Positions 44,818 through 52,357 of a stretch of 64,000 nucleotides of DNA are shown here, piece by piece. This DNA is from Bog-257 sp963834135 (lineage in GTDB: Bacteria; Acidobacteriota; Terriglobia; Terriglobales; Acidobacteriaceae): assembly GCA_963834135.1 (NCBI GenBank), contig CAWIAN010000009.1, forward strand, positions 207,803-271,802. Direction: 5' to 3'. Each line of letters opens with the position of its first letter. Position 1 is the first letter of the stretch. Both the position numbers and the translations under genes were made by a program. Below the pieces are notes generated by a model that was not told the origin of the DNA, did no database searches, and was given only the letters and a program-made list of their open reading frames with translations.

Positions 44818-44835
44818 GTGATTGCAGCGAATCAC
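44818..44835. promoter_or_regulatory. palindrome GTGATT-N6-AATCAC upstream of the FNR-like regulator gene
   Basis: Perfect six-base arms around GCAGCG, about 120 bases before the ATG. The core resembles FNR/CRP half-sites but has wider spacing (GTGA-N10-TCAC) than the sites upstream of the cytochrome and heme genes. Possible autoregulatory site. Confidence 0.45.
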
Positions 44836-44953
44836 CCGCACAGGTGATCGTCAGCACTCCGCTCGGGTTACGACCGAAAAATCATACGACACGGACATTT
44901 CTGGTCCCTCGGAACGACTCGCACGCGTTCCGGCCGTCAAGCACGGCGATACG

Positions 44954-45697
44954 ATGGATTTTCAGGGGGTCATCGTGCTCACACCGTACGGATTAGACAT
45001 CATCGAAAGCTGCCTGGCGTGCAAGATGCGCGCAGAACACATTTTCTGCGACCTGACTCCGGCAGCACTGCAATCCTTCGAATCCATTAAGTACGCCACG
45101 GCTTATCCCAAGGGCGCCGTTCTTTTTGTAGAAGGCCAAACCCCGCGTGGCATCTTCGTCTTGTGCAAAGGCCGCGTCAAACTCTCCATCTGCTCCACTG
45201 ACGGCAAAACTCTGATCCTGAAGATCGCTGAACCTGGCGAGGTTCTCGGTCTGAGCGCCACCGTCAGCGGCAAAGCTTACGAATTGACTGCGGAAACCGT
45301 CGATCCCTGCCAGGTGAACTTCGTGAAGCGCGAAGATTTTCTGCGCTTCCTCAAGGAGCATAGCGAAGCCTGCCTGCGCGTAGCCGAACAGCTGAGTGAT
45401 AAGTACAACTCGGCTTGCCGCGAGATCCGCTCGCTCGGGTTGTCGCACTCGGCCGGCGAGAAGCTGGCGAAGCTTCTGCTGGAGTGGAGCGCTCGCAACG
45501 GCGAGGCCGCCCGCACCGAGCCGCGTCTGAAGCTGGCGCTGACCCACGAAGAGATCGCACAAATGATCGGCACTTCGCGCGAGACCGTGACTCGGTTGTT
45601 TGCGGACTTGAAGAAGCGGCAGATCGTGCAGGCTAAAGGCTCAACCCTGCTGATTCGTAACAAGGCCGCGTTGAAGGCCATGGCGATTGCACCGTAG
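44954..45697 (+). CDS. Crp/Fnr-family regulator with FNR-like cysteines
   Basis: A 247-residue transcription factor. Residues ~25-140 form a cyclic-nucleotide-binding-type sensor domain, 140-165 the dimer helix, and 185-235 a winged helix-turn-helix with LTHEEIAQMIGTSRETVTRL. Cys residues at positions 20, 23, 32 and 119 parallel FNR of E. coli (20, 23, 29, 122), with C-x2-C-x8-C at the N-terminus and ETVDPCQVNF aligning with the fourth Cys region. This suggests an Fe-S cluster sensing oxygen or redox state. The recognition helix RETVTR keeps the three residues with which CRP (RETVGR) contacts GTGA. The Arg-Ser pair for cAMP is absent. Confidence 0.88.
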   Translation: MDFQGVIVLTPYGLDIIESCLACKMRAEHIFCDLTPAALQSFESIKYATAYPKGAVLFVEGQTPRGIFVLCKGRVKLSICSTDGKTLILKIAEPGEVLGLSATVSGKAYELTAETVDPCQVNFVKREDFLRFLKEHSEACLRVAEQLSDKYNSACREIRSLGLSHSAGEKLAKLLLEWSARNGEAARTEPRLKLALTHEEIAQMIGTSRETVTRLFADLKKRQIVQAKGSTLLIRNKAALKAMAIAP

Positions 45698-45842
45698 GGG
45701 GGTCGCCGCCGTCCGATTATCTGCGAACGGGACAATCGTGCCCGCCGGAAAAACTGTTCCATTCCTATCCCGCCGGGAAGCCTCGCCTATCCGCCTGCTG
45801 GTGAGCTATTTGCCCATTCCATGTGCATGAGGTCACGGAAAA

Positions 45843-45860
45843 CAGTGACTGCAATCACTG
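45843..45860. promoter_or_regulatory. CRP-type site GTGA-N6-TCAC before the HTH-less paralogue
   Basis: CAGTGA-CTGCAA-TCACTG, a perfect inverted repeat whose core is GTGA-N6-TCAC (45845-45858), centred about 41 bases before the ATG at 45893. Likely bound by the adjacent Crp/Fnr regulator. Confidence 0.65.
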
Positions 45861-45892
45861 CGACGTTCTAGGCCGAGCGGTATTACCTATCT

Positions 45893-46402
45893 ATGGAAAG
45901 CACGATTCAATCAAGTTGCCTGTCTTGCGAATTCCGTCCCGATCGCCTTTTTTGCGACATGCCCGCGGAGTCGTTGAAGGCGTTCGACGAGATTAAATCG
46001 CTTACGTCTTTCTCACGCAGCACGGTCCTGTTCACCGAAGGACGTCCGGTCCGCGGCATTTATATCCTGTGCGACGGCCGCGCCAAACTCTCCATCAGCT
46101 CGGAAACCGGAAAGCGTCTCACTCTGCGGATCGCAGGACCGGGCGAAGTGCTGGGCCTGGGCGCCGCTCTGTCCAACACTCCCTACGAAGTCACGGCGGA
46201 GCTGCTGGATAACTCGCAGGTGGTCTTCGTGCGCAGAAAAGATCTGCTGAAGTTCCTACGCGAGAATCGCACCGTGTGCCTGGAGATCGTGCGCATGTTG
46301 AGCCAAGACCTGCACGGAGCTTACGAACGGGTTCGCACCATCGCCATGGTGCATACGCGCCGCCCCCGCATCGGCTTCCGTCAGCGCGCGCTGATGGTAT
46401 AA
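45893..46402 (+). CDS. Crp/Fnr paralogue lacking the DNA-binding domain
   Basis: A 169-residue protein closely similar to residues 12-165 of the regulator encoded just upstream: it shares CLxCxxRxxxxFC, the LFxEGxxxRGIxxLCxGRxKLS strand region and PGEVLGL. It ends after the dimerisation helix with a short basic tail (HTRRPRIGFRQRALMV) and has no helix-turn-helix. The Cys equivalent to position 119 is Ser (LLDNSQV). A hairpin terminator follows within 25 bases, so no HTH remnant lies downstream. It may form inactive heterodimers with its neighbour or act as a separate redox/ligand sensor. Confidence 0.8.
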   Translation: MESTIQSSCLSCEFRPDRLFCDMPAESLKAFDEIKSLTSFSRSTVLFTEGRPVRGIYILCDGRAKLSISSETGKRLTLRIAGPGEVLGLGAALSNTPYEVTAELLDNSQVVFVRRKDLLKFLRENRTVCLEIVRMLSQDLHGAYERVRTIAMVHTRRPRIGFRQRALMV

Positions 46403-46426
46403 GAACCGGCAAGCTCGTAGTAATTA

Positions 46427-46463
46427 CGGCACGGGTCTAGCGGCCCGTGCCGAAGCTGTTTTG
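46427..46463 (+). terminator. intrinsic terminator after the HTH-less regulator gene
   Basis: CGGCACGGG and CCCGTGCCG form a perfect nine-base-pair stem around an 8-base loop, followed by AAGCTGTTTTG. The T-run is short but the stem is strong. Confidence 0.7.
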
Positions 46464-46860
46464 CCTCGTCGTCCCCGCTGGATGACGCAGCGCGGATCTT
46501 CTTTCGCATGGCAGGAAGGATACGGCGCGTTTAGCGTAAGCGCATCGAACAAGAGGGCGGTCGTTTAACCGCTGAAGCGGTGGGCTTTCTTAATTCGCGC
46601 CCGAGGCGCCGACACCATGGAAACGCCTGCACATCGAAGCGCTCAGCTTGGTTCTAGCTGCCCGCACCTCTCGTAGCGGACGGGCTGCCGAGCTCACATT
46701 GCGGCACGCACCGCGCGGAACGGACGTTCGAATTTCCCCGCGTTTACTCCGCATGTTTTTCTCGAACGGCTTAAACGACTGCTCTCTCGCCTTCTTCGAT
46801 CCTGCGAAAACCCGCATGCTCATTGCCGCTTCGTCGTATGGAACTGCGGGCCGGACTTCC
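46464..46860. other. spacer without a supported gene
   Basis: Two overlapping open frames on opposite strands (46590-46874 minus, 46648-46926 plus) occur here. Both encode Arg/Ser-rich sequences with no recognisable fold and neither has a good ribosome-binding site. I regard the region as non-coding upstream DNA of the cytochrome gene. Confidence 0.4.
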
Positions 46861-46874
46861 GTGATCCGGCTCAC
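46861..46874. promoter_or_regulatory. CRP-type site 1 upstream of the multiheme cytochrome
   Basis: GTGA-TCCGGC-TCAC. Centre 40 bases from site 2. Part of a cluster of three sites in 76 bases. Confidence 0.6.
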
Positions 46875-46899
46875 CCGGGGTTGTGAGAACCAGGGTCCG

Positions 46900-46915
46900 T
46901 GTGACCCCTATCACA
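46900..46915. promoter_or_regulatory. CRP-type site 2 upstream of the multiheme cytochrome (full TGTGA-N6-TCACA)
   Basis: TGTGA-CCCCTA-TCACA, identical to the E. coli CRP consensus half-sites. It lies about 100 bases before the GTG start of the cytochrome gene. Confidence 0.75.
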
Positions 46916-46922
46916 TGCGGAC

Positions 46923-46936
46923 GTGAGTACACTCAC
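46923..46936. promoter_or_regulatory. CRP-type site 3 upstream of the multiheme cytochrome
   Basis: GTGA-GTACAC-TCAC, centred 22 bases after site 2, i.e. about two helical turns. The same 22-base spacing recurs between the two sites at 50924 and 50946. Confidence 0.65.
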
Positions 46937-47011
46937 TGCCCCTCTGTGCCTATGTCGGCGATCTTGGAATGTTCTCCGGTGCGTACTCTCCCGGATGGAA
47001 GCGGGGGCTTC

Positions 47012-49012
47012 GTGAAACGCTGCGGTCTGGTTTTCCTTGCTGCCTTGCTGACGATAATGACAGCGGCAGTCCCTCAACTCTCGGCCCAGGCACCGGCCAA
47101 AAAGTCCGCTAAAGCGGCGGCCAAGATGAGCAACGACGAATGCCTGGCGTGCCATAGCGATCCGACGCTCTCGAAAGACGAGAACGGCAAGTCGATCAGC
47201 CTGCACGTCGATGACGCAAAGTTCAAGGCCTCCACCCACAGCGTCTTCGGCTGCACCGATTGCCACGCCGACATCAAGGCCTTCCCCCACGATCCCACGC
47301 CGGTGATGCCGAAGTGCTCCAATTGTCACGCCGACCAGCAAGCGGCTTACGATCGCGGCGTCCATGCGAAGGCAGCGGCTGCCGGCAACACCAATGTCGC
47401 CAAGTGCCAGGACTGTCACGGCAGCGTACATGAGATCCTGCCGGCCAGCGATCCCAAGTCGAAGGTCGCGCACACCAACATTCCCGCGACCTGCGGCACC
47501 TGCCACGGCCAGAAGTTCGCCATGGCTTCCGGCGGCATGACTGCGGCGGCCTACACTTCATACCAGGAAAGCGTTCACGGCAAGGCGGTCGCCGCGGGCT
47601 CCGAGAAGGCCGCGGTCTGCACTGACTGTCACGGGGAGCACGACATTCTCAGCGCCGTCGATCCGAAGTCGCCGATCAACAAGTTCAACGTTCCGGCCAC
47701 CTGCGCCAAGTGTCACGCCGACGTCAAGGCCGAGTACATTCAGAGCATTCACGGCACGGCCGTTGCGCGCGGCAACTGGCAGGCGCCGGTCTGCACCGAC
47801 TGCCACGGCATCCACACCATCAAGGCTCCCAAGGACGCGAACTCCTCCGTCGCCGCGGCCAACGTGAAGAACACCTGCGCTTCATGCCACGAAGGGGTGC
47901 GGTTGTCGAAAGAATTCGGCGTGCCCGGAGGCAGAGTTTCTTCCTACCTCGCCAGCTATCACGGTATGGCGTCGGAGGTAGGTTCGAACACCGTTGCCAA
48001 CTGCGCCAGCTGTCACGGGGTACACAATATTCTGCCCTCCAGCGATCCGCGCTCGACGATTAATCACGAGAACCTGGCCAAGACCTGCGGCCAGTGCCAC
48101 CCCGGCGCCAACGACAAATTCGTTACCACCAAGGTTCACCTCGACGCCACCAGCAAGGCCGATGTCGGCAGCAAATTCATCGGCCTGATCAAGAAATTTT
48201 ACTTGTGGATGATCTTCGCCGTGATCGGCGGCATGGTGTTGCATAACTTTATCGTCTTCCGCAAGAAGCTGATCCTGCACCGCATCGGGCAGCCACGCAT
48301 TATGTTCCGCATGTCGCTCGGACAGCGCATCCAGCACCTCACGCTGCTGGTGAGCTTCTTCACCCTGGTGTTGACCGGCTTCGCGCTGCGCTACCCGCAG
48401 TCGTGGCTGGCCATGATCTTCATCAACGAGCTGGTGCGCAGCTACATTCACCGCATCGCCGGCGTGGTGCTCATCGCGGTCAGCCTGTTTCACCTGTGGT
48501 ACGTCATCGCCAAGCCGGAAGGCCGGCAGCTGATCAAAGACATGCTGCCTGACTGGAAAGACGTCACCGACGCACGCGATGCCTTCCGCTTCTACCTGGG
48601 ATACAGCGACCAACGCCCGATGTTCGGCCGCTTCACCTACGCCGAAAAGATGGAGTACTGGGCCCTGGTGTGGGGCATGTTTGTCATGGCCTCGACCGGA
48701 TTGATGGCCTGGTTCAAAGTCGGGGTCGGCGAGCGCGTGCCCGGATGGTGGGTGGATGTCGCTATCACCGTCCACTTCTACGAAGCGGTGCTGGCGACCC
48801 TGGCCATCGTGGTGTGGCACCTGTACGGAGTGATTTTCGACCCCGATGCCTACCCGATGAACTGGGCATGGTTCGACGGCAAGATGTCGATCGAGCACTA
48901 TGAGCACGAACACCCGATGGATATTGGCGCAATCGTGAAAGCTCGGGGATTGGAAGAAGAGCCGGAGCCGGCTCAAGAAGAAGCTGCCGAGACGACTGGC
49001 AGCCGCAAGTAG
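47012..49012 (+). CDS. undecaheme c-type cytochrome fused to b-type membrane domain (CbcL-like)
   Basis: A 666-residue inner-membrane electron-transfer protein. The GTG at 47012 behind GCGGGGG gives a signal peptide (CGLVFLAALLTIMTAAVPQ). The periplasmic part (residues ~40-380) has 11 CxxCH heme motifs (CLACH, CTDCH three times, CSNCH, CQDCH, CGTCH, CAKCH, CASCH twice, CGQCH). Residues ~395-615 carry about five helices with His in LHNF, YIHRIAG, LFHLWY, TVHFYE and VWHLYG, fitting a diheme cytochrome b of the formate-dehydrogenase/HydC type. Geobacter CbcL has the same order with nine c-hemes and takes electrons from menaquinol. Three CRP-type sites lie upstream. Confidence 0.9.
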   Translation: MKRCGLVFLAALLTIMTAAVPQLSAQAPAKKSAKAAAKMSNDECLACHSDPTLSKDENGKSISLHVDDAKFKASTHSVFGCTDCHADIKAFPHDPTPVMPKCSNCHADQQAAYDRGVHAKAAAAGNTNVAKCQDCHGSVHEILPASDPKSKVAHTNIPATCGTCHGQKFAMASGGMTAAAYTSYQESVHGKAVAAGSEKAAVCTDCHGEHDILSAVDPKSPINKFNVPATCAKCHADVKAEYIQSIHGTAVARGNWQAPVCTDCHGIHTIKAPKDANSSVAAANVKNTCASCHEGVRLSKEFGVPGGRVSSYLASYHGMASEVGSNTVANCASCHGVHNILPSSDPRSTINHENLAKTCGQCHPGANDKFVTTKVHLDATSKADVGSKFIGLIKKFYLWMIFAVIGGMVLHNFIVFRKKLILHRIGQPRIMFRMSLGQRIQHLTLLVSFFTLVLTGFALRYPQSWLAMIFINELVRSYIHRIAGVVLIAVSLFHLWYVIAKPEGRQLIKDMLPDWKDVTDARDAFRFYLGYSDQRPMFGRFTYAEKMEYWALVWGMFVMASTGLMAWFKVGVGERVPGWWVDVAITVHFYEAVLATLAIVVWHLYGVIFDPDAYPMNWAWFDGKMSIEHYEHEHPMDIGAIVKARGLEEEPEPAQEEAAETTGSRK

Positions 49013-49153
49013 ACGATAACTGGAGCGCTAGGTGAAAAAAATGCCTACCACCCGTTTAGTGGGATTGCTTCTAGTTTCCGGGTGCAAGACCATTGCCACC
49101 GGGCAATCTCTGCAACACTTTGTGCGCACTTTTTGCACTGGGGGAGCAAGACA

Positions 49154-50689
49154 ATGAGTGAGGATGCTCTGGGGGTGAATCCTCAAGGTACGAATTCGCC
49201 CAAATCCCAAAAACTTATCAGAAATCCGATCAGCCTGATCGGCGTCGCTATCGCGTTTGTCGCATTCGTCAACATTCTTTTCCTGTTCCTGATCGACGTC
49301 CTGTCGACCAATCCCGCCCCCTACATCGGGATTCTCGCTTACATGGTGGCGCCCGCCTTCCTGGTGCTGGGCCTGCTGTTGATACCGATCGGCGAGGTGG
49401 TAGAACGGCGCCGACGCGCGAAGGCTGTGGGCACGCCCGCCTACATGAAGCTGGACCTGAACAATCCGGCGCAGCGTAGCACCGTGGCGTTCGTGCTCGC
49501 CTTCATTGTGATCTTCGCGCTGGTGAGCGCCGTGGGCAGCTACAAAGCGTATGAGTTCACCGACTCGGTCCAGTTCTGCGGGCAGTTGTGCCATACGGTC
49601 ATGCACCCGGAATTCACGGCTTATCAAGCGTCGCCACACGCGCGTGTAGGCTGCGTGGAGTGTCACGTCGGCTCGGGCGCAAGCTGGTATGTGAAGTCGA
49701 AGCTGTCAGGCGCGCGCCAGGTGTACTACACCGCGATGGGCACGTTTCCGCGGCCCATCCCCACTCCAGTTGCGAACCTGCGTCCTGCGCCGCAGACCTG
49801 CGAACAGTGTCACTGGCCCAAGAAGTTCTGGGGCGCACAGCTGAAGACCTTCACGCACTATGGCGTCGACGAGCAGAACACGCCGCGCGTGATTCGCCTG
49901 CTGATCAAGACCGGCGGCGGCGATCCTTCGCTGGGCCAGGCGGGCGAAGGCATTCACTGGCACATGAACATCGCCAACAAGATCACCTACTTCGCTACCG
50001 ACGAACAGCGGCAGGTGATTCCCTGGGTGCGGATGGAAAATGCTCAGGGCCAGGTGACCGAATACGCGACCAAGGACAGTCCGCCAACCCAGGCGCAGAT
50101 CGACAAGGCCGACAAGCGACGCATGGATTGCATCGACTGCCACAATCGGCCGTCGCACGTCTATACACCTCCCGACGTTTCGGTCGATCGCAGCATGAGC
50201 GGCCACACCATCGATGTCAGCCTGCCCTTCATCAAGCAGCAGGGCGTCGAGGTGCTCACTGCCGATTACAAGACGAAAGACGACGCACTGAAAGCGATCT
50301 CCGTCAACATCAACAAGTTCTATCAGGACAAGTATCCGCAGATCGCGTCCGGTAAGGCTGACAGCGTGAAGGGCGCCGTGGCCGAACTGCAGCGCATCTA
50401 CGACACCACCTTCTTTCCTGACATGAAGGTGAACTGGAAGACGCATCCCAACAACATCGGGCATCTGTATTTCGCAGGCTGCTTCCGCTGCCACGATGGT
50501 AATCACGTCAGCAAGGACGGCAAGGTCATCAGCAAGGACTGCAATGCCTGCCACTCGGTTCTCGAACAGGTGGAAGGCACTACGCAGATCGCACAATTGC
50601 CGACACAAACTTTCAAGCATCCGGTAGACATCGGGGACCTGAAAAATGTGAACTGCTCAGACTGCCACACTGGTGGAGTCGGGCCGTAA
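49154..50689 (+). CDS. NapC/NirT-family heptaheme cytochrome c (ImcH-like)
   Basis: A 511-residue inner-membrane quinol-oxidising cytochrome. GGGGGAG lies seven bases before the ATG. Three transmembrane helices at ~27-49, 57-80 and 109-130 precede the heme part. Seven c-heme motifs follow: a CGQLCH (CX3CH) and HTVMHPEF typical of the NapC/NirT first heme, then CVECH, CEQCH, CIDCH, CFRCH, CNACH and CSDCH. Size, three helices and seven hemes match Geobacter ImcH, which serves high-potential extracellular acceptors. It follows the 11-heme gene by 141 bases and is closed by a strong terminator. The electron acceptor is not known. Confidence 0.9.
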   Translation: MSEDALGVNPQGTNSPKSQKLIRNPISLIGVAIAFVAFVNILFLFLIDVLSTNPAPYIGILAYMVAPAFLVLGLLLIPIGEVVERRRRAKAVGTPAYMKLDLNNPAQRSTVAFVLAFIVIFALVSAVGSYKAYEFTDSVQFCGQLCHTVMHPEFTAYQASPHARVGCVECHVGSGASWYVKSKLSGARQVYYTAMGTFPRPIPTPVANLRPAPQTCEQCHWPKKFWGAQLKTFTHYGVDEQNTPRVIRLLIKTGGGDPSLGQAGEGIHWHMNIANKITYFATDEQRQVIPWVRMENAQGQVTEYATKDSPPTQAQIDKADKRRMDCIDCHNRPSHVYTPPDVSVDRSMSGHTIDVSLPFIKQQGVEVLTADYKTKDDALKAISVNINKFYQDKYPQIASGKADSVKGAVAELQRIYDTTFFPDMKVNWKTHPNNIGHLYFAGCFRCHDGNHVSKDGKVISKDCNACHSVLEQVEGTTQIAQLPTQTFKHPVDIGDLKNVNCSDCHTGGVGP

Positions 50690-50716
50690 AGCAGTGGCTA
50701 GTTGCTAGTTGTCAGG

Positions 50717-50748
50717 GCCGCCTTCCTTTCCGAAGGCGGCTTGTTTTT
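50717..50748 (+). terminator. strong intrinsic terminator after the cytochrome genes
   Basis: GCCGCCTTC and GAAGGCGGC form a perfect nine-base-pair stem around CTTTCC, followed by TTGTTTTT. It separates the cytochrome pair from the radical SAM gene. Confidence 0.9.
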
Positions 50749-50753
50749 GGCTT

Positions 50754-50864
50754 GTCATCCCGAGCGAAGCCGAGGAATCTGCGGTTCCGTTGCGAGGAAC
50801 GATCGGCTTGGCTGTAGAGGTCCTTCGACTCCGGCGCAAGAAGCGCGCCTCCGCTCAGGATGAC
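50754..50864. repeat. GTCATCC...GGATGAC palindromic intergenic repeat (complete copy)
   Basis: GTCATCCCGAGCG at one end and CGCTCAGGATGAC at the other pair as an imperfect long hairpin. The inside carries GAGGAATCTGCGG and GGTCCTTCGACTCCGG. It is the most complete of the GTCATCC elements in the window. Confidence 0.65.
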
Positions 50865-50923
50865 ACCTTCATCTGGGAAATCACTATTTGCTTTAGCTGA
50901 TGGCTGACAGCCGGCAGCCGAAA

Positions 50924-50937
50924 GTGACGTCCGTCAC
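50924..50937. promoter_or_regulatory. CRP-type site 1 upstream of the AhbD-like gene
   Basis: GTGA-CGTCCG-TCAC, followed by A to give a TCACA right half-site. About 115 bases before the ATG at 51046. Confidence 0.65.
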
Positions 50938-50945
50938 AGCCCCCG

Positions 50946-50959
50946 GTGATAAGACTCAC
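50946..50959. promoter_or_regulatory. CRP-type site 2 upstream of the AhbD-like gene
   Basis: GTGA-TAAGAC-TCAC, centred exactly 22 bases after site 1, repeating the spacing of sites 2 and 3 at the cytochrome promoter. Confidence 0.65.
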
Positions 50960-51045
50960 GGCCCCTTGGGTCGCCGGAATCCTATCTTGGAAGCATAGAA
51001 ATGAGCCGTGGTAGCCCGCAGGGGGCTGGTGGAGGAAAAGCAATC

Positions 51046-52311
51046 ATGACAGCTGGTAACGGCAGTACTCATACGGCGGGCAAGAAGGAATACAAACCGC
51101 GCCTGATTTTCTGGGAAGTCACCAAAGGCTGCAACTTGCGCTGCATCCACTGCCGCGCCACGGCGACCGAACTGATGTCGCCGGCCGATCTGCCGACGGG
51201 CAAGGCGCTGAACATCATCTCCGAGATTGCCGAATTCTCCAACCCGATCCTGGTGCTCAGCGGCGGCGAACCGCTGTACCGTCACGACATTTTCCGGCTG
51301 GCGGAGTACGCCACCAGCCGCGGCATTCGCACGGCACTGGCGACCAACGGAACACTGGTGACCAAGGACGTTGCCGAGAAGATCAAGAATGCCGGCATCA
51401 AGCGGGTTTCGATCTCGCTCGACGGCGCCGACGCAATCACGCACGACACCTTCCGTGGAATTCCTGGCGCTTTCGACGCCGCTGTTTATGGCATGCGCAA
51501 CCTGCAGCAGCTCGGTGTCTCGGTGCAAATCAACACCACTATCGCCCGGCACAACGCGCATCAACTGCCCGACGTGCTCACCCTGGCCCGTAACCTCGGC
51601 GCCGATGCGCTGCACACGTTCCTGCTGGTTCCGGTCGGCTGCGGTGTGGATATCGCGACGGAGCAGATGGTTGCTCCTGAAGAATACGAGCGCATGCTGA
51701 ATTGGTTCTACGATCAGTCACTGGAAGGTGGGATCGAGTTGAAGGCGACTTGCGCGCCGCACTATTTCCGCGTGATGCGTCAACGCCGCGCCGCAGACCG
51801 TATGGCCGAGCGCGAGCACGCCGCGCCAACAATTTCCGATTCAAATCACATTGGCCCGACGGACATGATGATGCCGGGCTCCACAGGAATCTCCCTAAAG
51901 CCGAGCGGCGGGCCGTCAGCCGGACACACGGGTCAAACGGGCCATCCTGGCGGCCACCCCGGCGACATGAATGCCATGACCAAGGGCTGTCTTGCCGGAA
52001 CCGGCGTCTGCTTCATCTCGCACGAAGGCGAGGTCTTCCCTTGCGGTTATCTGCCCGCCATCGCCGGCGACCTGCGCAAGCAGAGCTTTGCCGAGATCTG
52101 GAACGACTCCGTAGTATTCGGCCAGCTTCGCGATGACGACAATCTGAAAGGTAAATGCGGATGCTGTGAGTTCCGCCACGTCTGCATGGGTTGCCGCGCG
52201 CGCGCTTACGCGGCCACAGGCGACTTCCTGGCGGAGGAGCCGTTCTGCGTCTACGAACCCGGCACCTCAAACCAGATGATTCGCGAGACGGCAATCAAAT
52301 CTGCCCGCTGA
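51046..52311 (+). CDS. ahbD: radical SAM/SPASM heme synthase (AhbD-like)
   Basis: A 421-residue enzyme. The radical SAM cluster site is FWEVTKGCNLRCIHC, followed by ILVLSGGEPLYRHD and RVSISLDGADA. The C-terminal SPASM part has KGCLAGTGVCFISHEGEVFP and CGCCEFRHVCMGCRARAYA...EEPFCVYEP, all as in AhbD, which decarboxylates Fe-coproporphyrin to heme b in the siroheme-dependent pathway. A 45-residue Gly/His/Met-rich insertion (residues ~275-320) separates the two parts and is unusual. The start at 51046 has GGAGG ten bases upstream; an ATG at 51001 is the alternative. It probably supplies heme for the neighbouring cytochromes. NirJ-like or peptide-maturing roles are not excluded. Confidence 0.8.
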   Translation: MTAGNGSTHTAGKKEYKPRLIFWEVTKGCNLRCIHCRATATELMSPADLPTGKALNIISEIAEFSNPILVLSGGEPLYRHDIFRLAEYATSRGIRTALATNGTLVTKDVAEKIKNAGIKRVSISLDGADAITHDTFRGIPGAFDAAVYGMRNLQQLGVSVQINTTIARHNAHQLPDVLTLARNLGADALHTFLLVPVGCGVDIATEQMVAPEEYERMLNWFYDQSLEGGIELKATCAPHYFRVMRQRRAADRMAEREHAAPTISDSNHIGPTDMMMPGSTGISLKPSGGPSAGHTGQTGHPGGHPGDMNAMTKGCLAGTGVCFISHEGEVFPCGYLPAIAGDLRKQSFAEIWNDSVVFGQLRDDDNLKGKCGCCEFRHVCMGCRARAYAATGDFLAEEPFCVYEPGTSNQMIRETAIKSAR

Positions 52312-52357
52312 GACTTAAGTCATAGTTTGCGAATCACAGCCAGACTACGATTGAGAC

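Noticed and set aside
46590..46926. Two overlapping opposite-strand open frames before the multiheme cytochrome gene
   Set aside because: Arg/Ser-rich translations with no fold or family signal and no good ribosome-binding site. The plus-strand frame would also run through the CRP-type operators.
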